32,236 nucleotides of DNA from an uncultured Verrucomicrobiota bacterium (lineage in GTDB: Bacteria; Verrucomicrobiota; Verrucomicrobiia; Methylacidiphilales; UBA1321), in assembly GCA_903863295.1 (NCBI GenBank), contig CAIPBM010000019.1, forward strand, positions 1 to 32,236, written 5' to 3'. The notes beneath the pieces are model-generated. The model did no database searches. It saw only the letters and a list, made by a program, of their open reading frames with translations, and was not told the origin of the DNA. Made by a program: the position numbers and the translations under genes. Below, piece by piece: positions 8,710 through 17,649 of this stretch (position 1 is the first letter of the stretch; each line of letters starts with the position of its first letter).

Positions 8710-9896
8710 TATAGTTTTCTCACATCCATTTCCTTGGCCAATGCGCTTTCACCCAGTTGAATCGAACTACGATTGCCGATAACCACGAGATCGTTCTCGC
8801 TCAACCCCGTGAGGATTTCCGCCATGGATGAAGTTTCCAAGCCGACCGTGACGGTACGTTCTTCAACTTTGTGATCCTTATCCAAGACAAGGACCGTGGG
8901 ATGCTCTCCCGCTGAAACGGTTTGGATCGGTACGGCAAGGGCATCCTTTTTCTGTGAAAGCGTCAATTGCACGATGGCATACATGCCCGGCGTAAAACGA
9001 AAATCGGCATTATCCACGTCCAATTCGGTCAACATGGTGCGGGTCGAGCTGTCTACTTTTTGGGAGAACCTTGAGACTTTCGCTGAGAAAATCTGTCCTA
9101 ATGAGACGACCGTGACCTCGACCGGGTCGCCGACATGAAGCCCGGCCACTGCTGACTCAGGAACGGGGAAATCAAGGCGTAACCGTTTCAATTCCGCCAA
9201 GCAGACCAATGGCATACTTTGGGTATTGGAAGCCGTCCCTGCCTGAATGAGCGCACCCGTATCGGCATATCGTTTCGTCACTACGCCATCAAAGGGAGCC
9301 GTAATCTTGGAGTAAGAGAGTAACGTTCGCATGCGGTCGTCATTGGCTTGAGCTTCCACGACTCTTTGCTTGGCCGCTTGAAGATCGGCCTCGTTGGCGC
9401 GATTTTTGGCGGCTGCTGTGTCCATGTCTTGCTGGGCGATGAGGCCGGGAGCTTCCTTGATCGCCGCCTGAAGTCTCGTAAAGATTTGATTCGTTTCCTC
9501 GAAAGTGGCTTGCGCGCTATTGACCTCCTGTCCAGCGGTGATGACAGCGGCATCAGCCTTGCGAAGGTCTTCTTCCAACTCAGGAATTTCGAGGATGGCA
9601 AGGACATCCCCTGTCTTGACGTGATCGCCAACGTCCACATTGATTTGCTTAACGTAGCCCGCCACCTTGGCGTGAACTTCCACCTCCTGATAGGGCCGAA
9701 ATTCGGCGGTAAGATTTACGCTGCGTGACAAATCCTCTCGCGTCGGATGCGTCACAGCCACAGTCGGCGCGTCACTGGAATCAGAAGCGCGCTTCAGGCT
9801 CGACCTAAAATCCGGATCAGCATGGTTACATCCGGCAACACCGAATACAATCAGGCTCAGGTTGATGAGAATGCCAAGGCGACAAAACCAATTCAT
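8709..9896 (-). CDS. RND periplasmic adaptor (membrane-fusion lipoprotein)
   Basis: 395 residues, HlyD/AcrA family. Residues 1-23 are a lipoprotein signal with lipobox VAGC, Cys23 being the acylation site, so the protein is anchored in the inner membrane facing the periplasm. A lipoyl-like half (EVHAKVAGYVKQINVDVGDH) is followed by an alpha-helical hairpin (about 110-190, Ala, Gln and Glu rich), the returning lipoyl half (ITAPFDGVVTKRYADTGALI), a beta-barrel domain and a membrane-proximal C-terminus. It would join the RND pump to the TolC-type channel. Its start codon overlaps the stop of response regulator 2 (ATGA). Confidence 0.93.
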   Translation of the reverse strand: MNWFCRLGILINLSLIVFGVAGCNHADPDFRSSLKRASDSSDAPTVAVTHPTREDLSRSVNLTAEFRPYQEVEVHAKVAGYVKQINVDVGDHVKTGDVLAILEIPELEEDLRKADAAVITAGQEVNSAQATFEETNQIFTRLQAAIKEAPGLIAQQDMDTAAAKNRANEADLQAAKQRVVEAQANDDRMRTLLSYSKITAPFDGVVTKRYADTGALIQAGTASNTQSMPLVCLAELKRLRLDFPVPESAVAGLHVGDPVEVTVVSLGQIFSAKVSRFSQKVDSSTRTMLTELDVDNADFRFTPGMYAIVQLTLSQKKDALAVPIQTVSAGEHPTVLVLDKDHKVEERTVTVGLETSSMAEILTGLSENDLVVIGNRSSIQLGESALAKEMDVRKL

Positions 9897-10570
9897 ACGC
9901 CATCCTCCGTGATGCTGTACCCAACTCCGCGCACCGTCCGAAAAAGTTTTTGGTCGTGCCCGTCATCAATCTTTTTTCGCAACTGACGGACATAGACATC
10001 AACGATATTGGTGAGCCCTTCAAAACTTTGATCCCAGATATGCTCCACGATCATTGTGCGGGATAGGACACGTCCTGCATTCATCATCAGATATTCGAGC
10101 AGGGAAAATTCCTTGGACGTGAGATCAATGTTTTTTTCACCCCGCTTGACCTTGTGGGCCACACGATCCAGTTCCAATTCGGCTACTCGAAGAGTTGTCG
10201 AGTTCGTCACCGGCCCTCGGCGAAGCAGTGCTTTCACGCGAACGAGCAGTTCCGCGAATGAGAAGGGCTTCGTTAAGTAATCATCCGCCCCTTCCTCAAA
10301 ATTCCTCACCTTGTCGGTAATATTGTCTCTCGCGGTCAAAATGAGGATAGGCACGTGAGTATGACTCTTGCGAATATGCCTGAGTAGTTCCGTTCCCGAT
10401 AAGCCGGGTAGATTGAGATCCAGGATGATGAGGTCGTAGGAATAGGCTCGAACGTGATCCAGTCCGTTATTGCCATCCGTGGCCACATCCACGGCATACC
10501 GCTCGGCTTTGAGCCCTCTGGCGACAAACCGCGCGACCTTCTCTTCGTCTTCGACCAGCAACATGCGCAT
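9893..10570 (-). CDS. OmpR-family response regulator 2
   Basis: 225 residues with an intact receiver (acidic E7-D8, phospho-Asp51 in LIILDLNLPG, switch Thr in LILTARD, Lys in YLTKPF) and a winged-helix DNA-binding domain (LTSKEFSLLEYLM, VDVYVRQLRKKID, RTVRGVGYSI). It is about 75 % identical by ungapped hand alignment to response regulator 1 encoded on the other side of the sensor kinase, so it is probably a tandem duplicate. It starts 61 bases after the kinase gene and overlaps the adaptor gene by ATGA, placing it at the head of the pump genes. Likely role: activation or autoregulation of the efflux operon. An internal ATG at codon 3 is an alternative start. Confidence 0.92.
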   Translation of the reverse strand: MRMLLVEDEEKVARFVARGLKAERYAVDVATDGNNGLDHVRAYSYDLIILDLNLPGLSGTELLRHIRKSHTHVPILILTARDNITDKVRNFEEGADDYLTKPFSFAELLVRVKALLRRGPVTNSTTLRVAELELDRVAHKVKRGEKNIDLTSKEFSLLEYLMMNAGRVLSRTMIVEHIWDQSFEGLTNIVDVYVRQLRKKIDDGHDQKLFRTVRGVGYSITEDGV

Positions 10571-10631
10571 CCAGTCATGTCTAGTCCCCCCGGATGAAAA
10601 AAATCCGCGAACTGGATTAAAAACTCTTCAT

Positions 10632-12071
10632 CTAGGCTGAAGCCGCTGGCCTTCCCAAATGGAGTTCAAGCCTTGGCAATCGAACGCGAAAGGTCGCACC
10701 CTGGTTTTCACGGCTTTCCACTTCAATTTTGCCAGCATGTGACTCTACGATGGACAAAACCATGGATAATCCCAAGCCCGTTCCTCCCGCCTTTCGTGCC
10801 TGAACCTGTTCGGACCGGAAAAAGCGTTCAAAGACATGGGGTAACGCTTTTTCCGAGATACCAATGCCGTTATCGATGATTTCCAAAACCGCCCACGAAG
10901 ATTCCTCGAAAACCCGCACGGTTATTTTTCCGCCTTCCGGCGTATACTTGATCGCATTATCAAGGAGGTTGACCACCACCTGCTTAAGTCGAACTTCAGT
11001 CGCCTCGACCATGACCTCCCGACTGGCCTCGCAAACCATCTTGATCGATTTATCCTCAGCGAGCGGCACCATTTGTTCCGTGGTTGCGGAGACAAGGCTG
11101 GAGAAGTCAATCGGATCTCTGCCGGTCTGTGATTCGCCCGCCTCCAGTCTGGACAGGAGCAATAGTCCTTCGACAATCTGTGAAAGGCGTTCAGCCTCTT
11201 CGAGGACGCTCTCGACCTGGGTGGCCTGATCGTCACGCAATCTTCCATCCTTCAAGAGCGCTTCCAATTCGCCCCGCATGATGGTCAGCGGAGTGCGTAA
11301 CTCATGGGAAGCGTCTGCGGTAAAACGACTGGTCACCTGAAAAGCCTCGTCCAGGCGTTCGATCATGCGATTTAGCGCCAGTGAAAGGCGTTCCACCTCG
11401 TCCCCCGTTTCCGGCACGGGCAAGCGCTGGCTCAAGTTTCGAAGCGTGATCCGTTCGGCCGATTGTACGATTTCATCGACGGGCTTCAAGGCGCGTCCCA
11501 GTAGAATGTAGGCACCCACCGAGGTAAGACCGATAAACACGGGAAATCCCAGCGATAGTGTCCACAAGAGTCCGTCGAGAGCGCTAAAAACTTCATTTTC
11601 AGACGCTCCAACCTCGACAATATACGAGTACCCATGATCGAGTCGGTAACCGATGGCCACAACTTGAAGCAATTCCCTGGCCTGAGATGCCTCCTCGCGA
11701 TGAATGGGAGTCGTCTCGAAGCCGATTTGGTCGAAGGAAACTGAGGGCGGTGCTGAGAGCCCGTTGGCGTTTTTCGAGGCGTAGACAGTCCGTCCCAATT
11801 GGTCGGTGACGCGAATGAGGCGGTCGTTTAATTCCGGCGCATACCTCGCCTGAATTTCGCTGCTGATGTAGGCTTCGCCCTTTTGAGGTACATCCGCTAG
11901 AATTGTACTGGCAATCTGGTGAGCCCTGCGGATGAGAGCCTGTTGCAACGACCGGATCAAGTACTCCTTAAACCCCCAATAGGTGTAACCTCCAAAACAG
12001 ATGAAAATTAATGAGAGCGTTACCGCATAGAGCGTGATCAAGCGAGCCCGTATGGAACGAGGACGTGTCAT
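10632..12071 (-). CDS. Membrane sensor histidine kinase (HAMP, EnvZ/CusS-like)
   Basis: 479 residues. TM1 is near 10-30 (LITLYAVTLSLIFICFGGY), a periplasmic sensor segment of about 130 residues follows, and TM2 is near 168-192. A HAMP domain comes next (ALKPVDEIVQSAERI through EVERLSLALNRMIERL), then the dimerisation/phosphoacceptor helix with His256 in ADASHELRTPLT, an N box (VNLLDNAIKYTPEGG), a G1 box (IIDNGIGISE), an F box (FERFFRSEQ) and G2 (GGTGLGLSMV). All catalytic motifs are present. Its ATG overlaps the stop of response regulator 1 (ATGA), so that regulator is the default partner; regulator 2 follows 61 bases downstream. The periplasmic domain presumably senses the pump's substrate or envelope damage. 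Confidence 0.94.
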   Translation of the reverse strand: MTRPRSIRARLITLYAVTLSLIFICFGGYTYWGFKEYLIRSLQQALIRRAHQIASTILADVPQKGEAYISSEIQARYAPELNDRLIRVTDQLGRTVYASKNANGLSAPPSVSFDQIGFETTPIHREEASQARELLQVVAIGYRLDHGYSYIVEVGASENEVFSALDGLLWTLSLGFPVFIGLTSVGAYILLGRALKPVDEIVQSAERITLRNLSQRLPVPETGDEVERLSLALNRMIERLDEAFQVTSRFTADASHELRTPLTIMRGELEALLKDGRLRDDQATQVESVLEEAERLSQIVEGLLLLSRLEAGESQTGRDPIDFSSLVSATTEQMVPLAEDKSIKMVCEASREVMVEATEVRLKQVVVNLLDNAIKYTPEGGKITVRVFEESSWAVLEIIDNGIGISEKALPHVFERFFRSEQVQARKAGGTGLGLSMVLSIVESHAGKIEVESRENQGATFRVRLPRLELHLGRPAASA

Positions 12072-12745
12072 GCCCCGTTCAATCCAATCGAGTATCCGAC
12101 ACCGCGCACGGTACGAATCAGCTTTGCTTCGTGAGTATCATCGATCTTTTTGCGAAGCTGACGAATGTAGACATCCACTATGTTTGTCAGACCTTCAAAG
12201 CTCTGGTCCCAGACATGCTCGATGATCATGGTGCGGGAAAGCACGCGCCCCGTATTAACCATGAGGTATTCGAGAAGAGAGAATTCCTTGGAAGTCAAAT
12301 CGATTGTCTTTTCCTGTCGCCTGACCCGGTGGGCGACGCGATCCAACTCTAAATCCAAAATACGAAGGACACTCGACCGATCAACCGGTCCGCGCCGCAA
12401 AAGCGCCTTGATTCGCACCAACAGTTCTTCAAAAGCGAAAGGCTTGGTCAGATAATCATCGGCACCTGACTCAAAGTTACGCACCTTGTCCGCAATGTCG
12501 TCCCGTGCCGTTAGAATCAGGACCGGGACCTTGGTATTACCTCGGCGAATGTGCTGCAACAAATCGGTTCCGGATAGTCCAGGCAGATTGAGGTCTAAGA
12601 TGACCAAGTCATAGGTGTAGCTGGCAAGAAATTGCTGTCCCTCCTTGCCATCCGCGACTGCATCCACCGCATACCCATCCGATTTCAGGCCCCGATTGAT
12701 AAACCGGCTGACCTTTTCTTCATCTTCAACGAGGAGAATGCGCAT
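12068..12745 (-). CDS. OmpR-family response regulator 1
   Basis: 225 residues from the ATG at 12745 (MRILLVEDEE). The frame stays open 84 bases further upstream, but that extension does not match the family. Receiver: E7-D8, phospho-Asp51 (LVILDLNLPG), Thr (LILTARD), Lys (YLTKPF). DNA-binding winged helix: LTSKEFSLLEYLM, VDVYIRQLRKKID, TVRGVGYSI. It has the same length as response regulator 2, with no gap needed in the alignment; most changes fall in receiver surface positions 22-43 and the linker 111-121. It is the first gene of the kinase and efflux module, and its stop overlaps the kinase start. The DNA-recognition region is nearly identical in the two regulators, so they may read the same sites. 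Confidence 0.92.
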   Translation of the reverse strand: MRILLVEDEEKVSRFINRGLKSDGYAVDAVADGKEGQQFLASYTYDLVILDLNLPGLSGTDLLQHIRRGNTKVPVLILTARDDIADKVRNFESGADDYLTKPFAFEELLVRIKALLRRGPVDRSSVLRILDLELDRVAHRVRRQEKTIDLTSKEFSLLEYLMVNTGRVLSRTMIIEHVWDQSFEGLTNIVDVYIRQLRKKIDDTHEAKLIRTVRGVGYSIGLNGA

Positions 12746-13227
12746 ACCGGGTAAAGCGCTAAAGATACCACATGAATTATCCACGTATCGAGCGTTACAA
12801 GTGTGAAATGATGACTCAAACGACGACACCTATGGTTAGGAAATGTTGCAAAGTCGATGGACCGTGATTTTTCCAAGCAGTTAATTAGGCGTCCTGAGCG
12901 ATGCCCAGACCTCAAATTTTGGGTAACAAACCTACTTCAAGGGAAAAGCTGTCACGCTTTCAGGATTTAGTGCCCGTCAAAACCGCATTCACCTCTGATA
13001 AAAAGAGCGAAGCCAACGGACCCCGAACCTGCACTTTTAGTACGACACATCAGCTCGGTGAGATATTTGTCATCTTTTCAAGTTGAATTGTACTCACTTG
13101 CACCGCCACAAATAACATTCCAAATGTCCAAAAAAGGCTTTAATTTTAGAGTCATTTGCACCTGTCTGCTATTCTTTCTAACTCGACCCTCTTTCGGACT
13201 TAACCCGCGTAACTGCCTTTATCTATC
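12746..13227. other. Divergent intergenic region, regulator 1 / beta-mannosidase
   Basis: 482 bases, AT-richer than the flanking genes, with no convincing coding frame. It must hold the promoters for the minus-strand regulatory and efflux operon and the plus-strand beta-mannosidase. The only structure I can point to is a direct repeat, TCA(C/T)TTGCACC, at 13094-13104 and 13152-13162. I found no clear sigma-70 promoter, terminator, RNA gene or riboswitch. Confidence 0.6.
13094..13162 (+). repeat. Direct repeat TCAYTTGCACC, candidate operator
   Basis: Two 11-base copies differing at one position start 58 bases apart (13094 and 13152) and end about 65 bases before the beta-mannosidase ATG. Their placement suits a transcription factor binding twice upstream of the gene. 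TTGCAC in the second copy could also serve as a -35 element. Weak evidence, no factor known. Confidence 0.25.
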
Positions 13228-15717
13228 ATGAAATCACGTCTCCTTCTCTCCTCATCCTGGAAATTTCGTCGAGCCACCGGCACAAAGGACGGGTGGCTGC
13301 CTGCTCGTGTGCCAGGCTGCGTGCATACCGACTTGCGTCGAAACAAACGGATTCCCGATCCGTTCTGGGGCGATAACGAGAAGCAGTTGCAGTGGATTGA
13401 GGAAAGTGACTGGCTTTATCGCACGGAGTTTACCCTGCCTCCTGCGTTCCGGGGCCGGAAGCATATTGAGTTGGTGTTCGAGGGCTTGGATACGTTGGCG
13501 CGAATCCGCCTCAATGGCCGGGAAATTGGACGCAGCGAAAGCATGTTCCTGGGTTATCGATTTGAAGTAGGTTCCTTGCTGAAGCCGCGCGGCAATGTGC
13601 TTGAAATTACGTTTCTGAATCCCATGGATTATATCCGCAAGCTTCAGGCGGAAACTCCCGATGCCTATCATGAATGGAATGATGCGGTTGGCGGATGTTC
13701 GTTTATTCGTAAGGAGCAATGCGCGTTTGGCTGGGATTGGGGTCCACGGTTTGCGACGTCCGGCATTTATCTGCCGATTTACCTGGAAGCTTGGGAAGAA
13801 AATCGGATCGAATCCGTTCGGGTGGTTCAAAAGCACCGGGGAGATTTAGTCGAGCTCGATCTGGAGACTAAGACTTCCACGAATACGGGAACCTTTCGCG
13901 GTACCGTTTCACTTGATGGAAAAGTTGTCTCGAGATTTGACGATCTGAAAACAAGCATCAACAACCCTCGCCTCTGGTGGCCTAATGGGCACGGCACCCA
14001 GCCGCTCTACGAGGTTCGGCTGGAGTTAGTCATCGAGGGACGTGTCGTTGATGTCTGGCAAAAGAAAATAGGACTGCGCACGATTGTCCTGGACCGGCAT
14101 CCGGATGAGTTTGGAGAAACGTTTCAATTTGTCGTCAATGGCCGGACGATTTTTGCCAAGGGCGCGAACTGGATTCCGGCCCACAGCTTCGTGACCGAAG
14201 CCGGTCACGCTCTTTACGATGACGTGCTGACCTCGGCGGTTGAGGCGGGGATGAATATGCTTCGGGTCTGGGGAGGCGGCATCTACGAGAAGGAAGAATT
14301 TTACGATCTTTGCGATGAGAAGGGACTTCTGGTTTGGCAGGATTTCATGTTTGCCTGCGCCCTCTATCCGGGTACGCCGGAATTCCTGGCCTTGGTGAAA
14401 CAGGAAGCGGCCTATCAGGTGCAGCGACTGGCTCATCGTGCTTCGCTGGCCCTTTGGTGCGGCAACAACGAGATCGAGCAGATGCCGCAGGAAATCGTCA
14501 AGACCCCCGCGCGGAAGAAAGCCTACGATGATATTTTTTACCGCGTCCTGCCTGAAGCTGTCGCGAAATACGATGGCACCACGCCTTACTGGCCTTGCTC
14601 TCCGCATAACCCCGAAGGTTACGAAAAGGGACACAACAACGAACGCGCGGGTGATTGCCATTTCTGGGATGTCTGGCATGCCCGCTTCCCGGTCTCCCGT
14701 TATGAAGAGCAGAATTTTCGCTTTTGTTCGGAGTTCGGCATGCAGTCCTACAGCTCGCCTGAAGTTGCGGAGACCTATTGCGACCCGGAAAATTTTAACG
14801 TCTTCGGGCCCGAGATGGAGAACCATCAGAAGAACGGCGCTGGAAATCTGATCATTCTGGATTATGTATCGCGCCTTTATCGCTTCCCCAGCGACTACGC
14901 GGCTCTGGCTTATCTTTCCCAGTTGAACCAGGCCTACTGCATGAAATTCGGTATTGAGCATTTTCGCCGTTCGTCACCGCGAACGATGGGAGCGCTCTAT
15001 TGGCAGATCAATGATTGCTGGCCGGTCGCCTCATGGAGCAGCCTGGAATTTGGTGGACGATGGAAAGCGCTTCACTATGCGGCAAAGCGTTTCTTCGCAC
15101 CAGCCTTGGTCAGCATTCACATCCCCGGTCGGGAAACCGTCGGCATCGGCAATTCGCTGAAGAGCACCATTCACGACCTGACGATTCATACCGTCTATGA
15201 CGGACTGGAAGATGGTCCGGCGACCATCGTCTGGAGCCTGCATCACCTCGAAAAAGGCGAGCTGCGTTCTGGGAAGAAAAAAGTCGCACTGCGTTACGGC
15301 GAATCGGTCCGGCAACTGAGCCTTGATTTCCAGGGCGAGATCAAAAAGCACGGTGCCCGCTCGCTCTACCTTCGGGTCGAATTGATCCGGAACGGTGAGA
15401 TTATCTCAAGGCAGACTGCGTTTTTCACGGCGCCCAAATATATGGCCCTGCAGGACGGGAAGACCGTCGCGAAAATGAAAAAACTGGGAGAGAAACGATT
15501 CGAGCTGACGCTTTCCTCCAAGGTCTATCAACATGCCGTGGCCTTTCATTTCCAAGGTATTCGCTACCGGGCCAGCGATAATTTTATCGATCTCTTCCCA
15601 GGGGAAGAACGCCAATTCGAAATACGTCTGGAAAAAGACTTAGCGCTGAGCGAACTAAGAAAGCGGCTCGAGGTCACAAACTTGATCGAATCTTACAAAC
15701 AGCAACCAGCCAAATAG
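13228..15717 (+). CDS. Beta-mannosidase, glycoside hydrolase family 2
   Basis: 829 residues, the usual length for GH2 beta-mannosidases. It would hydrolyse terminal beta-1,4-mannose from manno-oligosaccharides. Domain order: N-terminal jelly-roll sugar-binding domain (about 1-180, with [14 protein letters not shown] and a DWLYRTEF stretch), Ig-like domain (about 190-285), catalytic TIM barrel (about 290-610), and C-terminal beta domains. The acid/base is Glu415 (WCGNNEIEQ) and the nucleophile Glu502 ([10 protein letters not shown]). The motif [11 protein letters not shown], typical of beta-mannosidases, supports this over beta-galactosidase. No signal peptide is visible, so it is probably cytoplasmic and acts on imported oligosaccharides. 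The gene stands alone, and no mannan transporter is nearby. No good Shine-Dalgarno precedes the ATG. Confidence 0.94.
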   Translation: MKSRLLLSSSWKFRRATGTKDGWLPARVPGCVHTDLRRNKRIPDPFWGDNEKQLQWIEESDWLYRTEFTLPPAFRGRKHIELVFEGLDTLARIRLNGREIGRSESMFLGYRFEVGSLLKPRGNVLEITFLNPMDYIRKLQAETPDAYHEWNDAVGGCSFIRKEQCAFGWDWGPRFATSGIYLPIYLEAWEENRIESVRVVQKHRGDLVELDLETKTSTNTGTFRGTVSLDGKVVSRFDDLKTSINNPRLWWPNGHGTQPLYEVRLELVIEGRVVDVWQKKIGLRTIVLDRHPDEFGETFQFVVNGRTIFAKGANWIPAHSFVTEAGHALYDDVLTSAVEAGMNMLRVWGGGIYEKEEFYDLCDEKGLLVWQDFMFACALYPGTPEFLALVKQEAAYQVQRLAHRASLALWCGNNEIEQMPQEIVKTPARKKAYDDIFYRVLPEAVAKYDGTTPYWPCSPHNPEGYEKGHNNERAGDCHFWDVWHARFPVSRYEEQNFRFCSEFGMQSYSSPEVAETYCDPENFNVFGPEMENHQKNGAGNLIILDYVSRLYRFPSDYAALAYLSQLNQAYCMKFGIEHFRRSSPRTMGALYWQINDCWPVASWSSLEFGGRWKALHYAAKRFFAPALVSIHIPGRETVGIGNSLKSTIHDLTIHTVYDGLEDGPATIVWSLHHLEKGELRSGKKKVALRYGESVRQLSLDFQGEIKKHGARSLYLRVELIRNGEIISRQTAFFTAPKYMALQDGKTVAKMKKLGEKRFELTLSSKVYQHAVAFHFQGIRYRASDNFIDLFPGEERQFEIRLEKDLALSELRKRLEVTNLIESYKQQPAK

Positions 15718-15755
15718 CCGGTCGTCTCCGGCGACAGCATCCCACAACTTCCGAT

Positions 15756-16478
15756 TTAAACCTGAAATAAGCCGCTCTTTTTCAACCGGGACCAGGCGGT
15801 TCGGCCCAGGGTGAGGGGATCGTTGAGGCCCCGGAGTTTCAGGCGGACTTCGTCGCGGGAGATCAGGTCGGCAGAGACGATTCGTTCCAGGTTCAAAATC
15901 AAGGAGCGATCGACTCGAAGAAAAGGTGGGCTAGGGAGGACGGCTTCGTAACTTCCCAGGGGCTGACAGATCAGGAGCGGCGTGTGGGCCTCAATGAAGA
16001 ATCGGGTAAAGTCTCCATCCGCCTTGAGGAGGATGAGATCGGACAGGGCAACGACAGTTGTCCATCCGGCGGTGTGGAGGCAGATTTTGTCGTTGGGCCG
16101 GTAGACCTGCGTCTCCTTGCCGGAATCTGATGGCTCTCCAAGCCTCGCGATGGCCTGGGCCAATCTTTCTGGGCGGACAGGCTTGAGGAGATAGTCGACG
16201 GCATGGACTTCGAAGGCCTTGACCGCGTGTTGGGCATGAGCGGTGACAAAGACGGTCCGCGGAGCCGGTTCGAGTTTTTCGAGAAGTTGAAAGCCATCGG
16301 CACCGGGCATCTGGACGTCCAGGAAGATGGCATCGGGCCTGTGTTCCTGGGCTAGTTTTTGGGCTTGGACGATATTTTCTGCCTCAGCCACGATTTCGAC
16401 TCCGGAATGTTCGGCTAGAAGCTGACGCATGGATTGACGGGCCAGACGTTCGTCATCGATCAGGATTACGCGAAGCAT
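15756..16478 (-). CDS. LytTR-family response regulator
   Basis: 240 residues. The receiver domain (1-120) has acidic D8-D9, phospho-Asp54 (AIFLDVQMPG), Thr/Ala in VFVTAHAQH and Lys in YLLKPVRPE. The C-terminal LytTR DNA-binding domain (about 135-238) includes VALSDLILLKADGDFTRF, PLGSYEAVLPSPPFLRVDRS and LILNLERIV. It overlaps the LytS-type kinase gene by 13 bases, so the two are translated together. The pair is divergent from the cellulase gene, which makes that gene a candidate target. It is convergent with the beta-mannosidase, only 38 bases away and without a clear terminator. Confidence 0.93.
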   Translation of the reverse strand: MLRVILIDDERLARQSMRQLLAEHSGVEIVAEAENIVQAQKLAQEHRPDAIFLDVQMPGADGFQLLEKLEPAPRTVFVTAHAQHAVKAFEVHAVDYLLKPVRPERLAQAIARLGEPSDSGKETQVYRPNDKICLHTAGWTTVVALSDLILLKADGDFTRFFIEAHTPLLICQPLGSYEAVLPSPPFLRVDRSLILNLERIVSADLISRDEVRLKLRGLNDPLTLGRTAWSRLKKSGLFQV

Positions 16479-17518
16479 GGTTCTCCTTCCAGTTCGAGCA
16501 GAGCCCGGATGTCGTCGCCCTTCTGTTCCAGTGTGAAACGGTGGCGCTTTGGATAGTGAAGTCCCAGCCGGCGGCGGAGCGTTTCAAGACCGACGCCTTC
16601 GTGCATTTCCGGACCGAGCCGGCCGAAGTGGCGAACTTCGATAACCAGGAGATTTTGGTCGAGCCAGGCAGAGATTTTCAATTCCCAGGAGGATAGGTCC
16701 TGTTGGAAGCCATGCTTGATCGCATTCTCAATCATGGGCTGGAGCAGGAAACTGGGAACGGTTTTTCTCCGGGCAGGGGGATCGGCGGTGATGCTGGTTT
16801 TCAGGCGCTCGCCGAAGCGGGCCTGCTCGATCTTGAGATAGGCGGTCATGGCTTCAAGCTCGGTAGAGAGAGGAGACGCCATGTTGTGGCGCTGCTCAAG
16901 GGAGTAGCGGAGGTAGTCGGAAAGTTCCCGGACCATTTGCAGCGCTGCACCCGGGTGCGTGGGGATTTCCGCACTGATGCCGTTGAGCGAGTTGAAAAGG
17001 AAATGGGGATCGAGCTGGGCACGGAGGAGTTGCAGTTCCATGCGCTGGGCTTCTTCAATGGCTTTTCGGGCCCGTTCCTGCTCCGTCTGGGCCTTCGCCC
17101 GGATGCGCAGACCAAAAAAAACGAGGCTCCAGGTCAGGTAAATGAAAGTCATCAAGGTGATGCGAAAGAGCCATTCCTCCCGTTGCGTCCAGCCGGGTGT
17201 CCACCATTCCGCCCAACCGATAAGAATCAAGGAAAGCGAGGTCTGGAGCAGGGCGGCGGTGAAGCTGAGCACGACCATCCAGACAGCCGTGCGGACTCCG
17301 AAGGGATCGCCGAGATACGGCTTCCGGTAGAACAGATAGATCAGACTGGAAATCATGAAGCCCAGGGGCTCCATCAGGAGGGTCAGCCGCACGACATGGC
17401 CGGTATCCTGAATAAAGGCAAAGCGAACGGTCAGTTCCGCCAGGGCAAGAACAGCCCAGATGGAAAGATTGAACCTCCAAAAGGAAAAGGCCGGACGGGA
17501 TGAAGTGCTTTCGTGCAC
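16466..17518 (-). CDS. LytS/YehU-type sensor histidine kinase
   Basis: 350 residues. Four or so membrane helices occupy about 18-140 (FNLSIWAVLALAELTV, LLMEPLGFMISSLIYLFY, VWMVVLSFTAALLQTSL, ITLMTFIYLTWSLVFFGL). A coiled linker (about 140-162, Glu, Arg and Ala rich) leads to the His_kinase core (PF06580 type) with His172 in LDPHFLFNSLN. The ATPase part has FLLQPMIENAIKHGF (about 257-271) and GVGLETLRRRLGLHY. It has no separate extracellular sensor domain, so the signal is probably sensed in the membrane. It forms a two-component system with the overlapping LytTR regulator. Confidence 0.92.
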   Translation of the reverse strand: MHESTSSRPAFSFWRFNLSIWAVLALAELTVRFAFIQDTGHVVRLTLLMEPLGFMISSLIYLFYRKPYLGDPFGVRTAVWMVVLSFTAALLQTSLSLILIGWAEWWTPGWTQREEWLFRITLMTFIYLTWSLVFFGLRIRAKAQTEQERARKAIEEAQRMELQLLRAQLDPHFLFNSLNGISAEIPTHPGAALQMVRELSDYLRYSLEQRHNMASPLSTELEAMTAYLKIEQARFGERLKTSITADPPARRKTVPSFLLQPMIENAIKHGFQQDLSSWELKISAWLDQNLLVIEVRHFGRLGPEMHEGVGLETLRRRLGLHYPKRHRFTLEQKGDDIRALLELEGEPCFA

Positions 17519-17649
17519 GGCCCGATTGTGTGGGTAAAAATAAACGGGTCAATATTCGAACCGCGGCGTAAAGCCGTATTCAACGAGTATTTGGGCCGCT
17601 TCACCGAGTCCACCGCGACATTTGTTTTTTTGAGAGGAAAGTGGCGGAC
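17519..17649. promoter_or_regulatory. Divergent region between LytS gene and cellulase
   Basis: About 130 bases between the starts of the kinase and the GH9 gene. It must carry both promoters. A GAGAGG at 17632-17637 is the likely ribosome site of the cellulase, 12 bases before the ATG. I could not make out a convincing LytTR-type pair of direct repeats by eye. Confidence 0.35.

Noticed and set aside
12068-12829. Longer form of response regulator 1
   Set aside because: The 28 extra residues are not part of the receiver fold, and its near-identical paralogue starts at the equivalent MRMLLVEDE.
12901-13086. 60-codon open frame in the large intergenic region
   Set aside because: No ribosome site, no hydrophobic or domain pattern, and unusual composition; better read as non-coding.
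12746-13227. Riboswitch (c-di-GMP or SAM type) in the intergenic region
   Set aside because: The core consensus strings of those classes are not present when read on both strands.
14026-14961. 311-codon open frame antisense to the beta-mannosidase
   Set aside because: It lies wholly inside the catalytic barrel coding sequence and looks like a mirror frame.
15717-15732. Hairpin GCCGG-N6-CCGGC after the beta-mannosidase as a terminator
   Set aside because: The stem is only 5 bp and overlaps the stop codon, with no T-tract on either strand.
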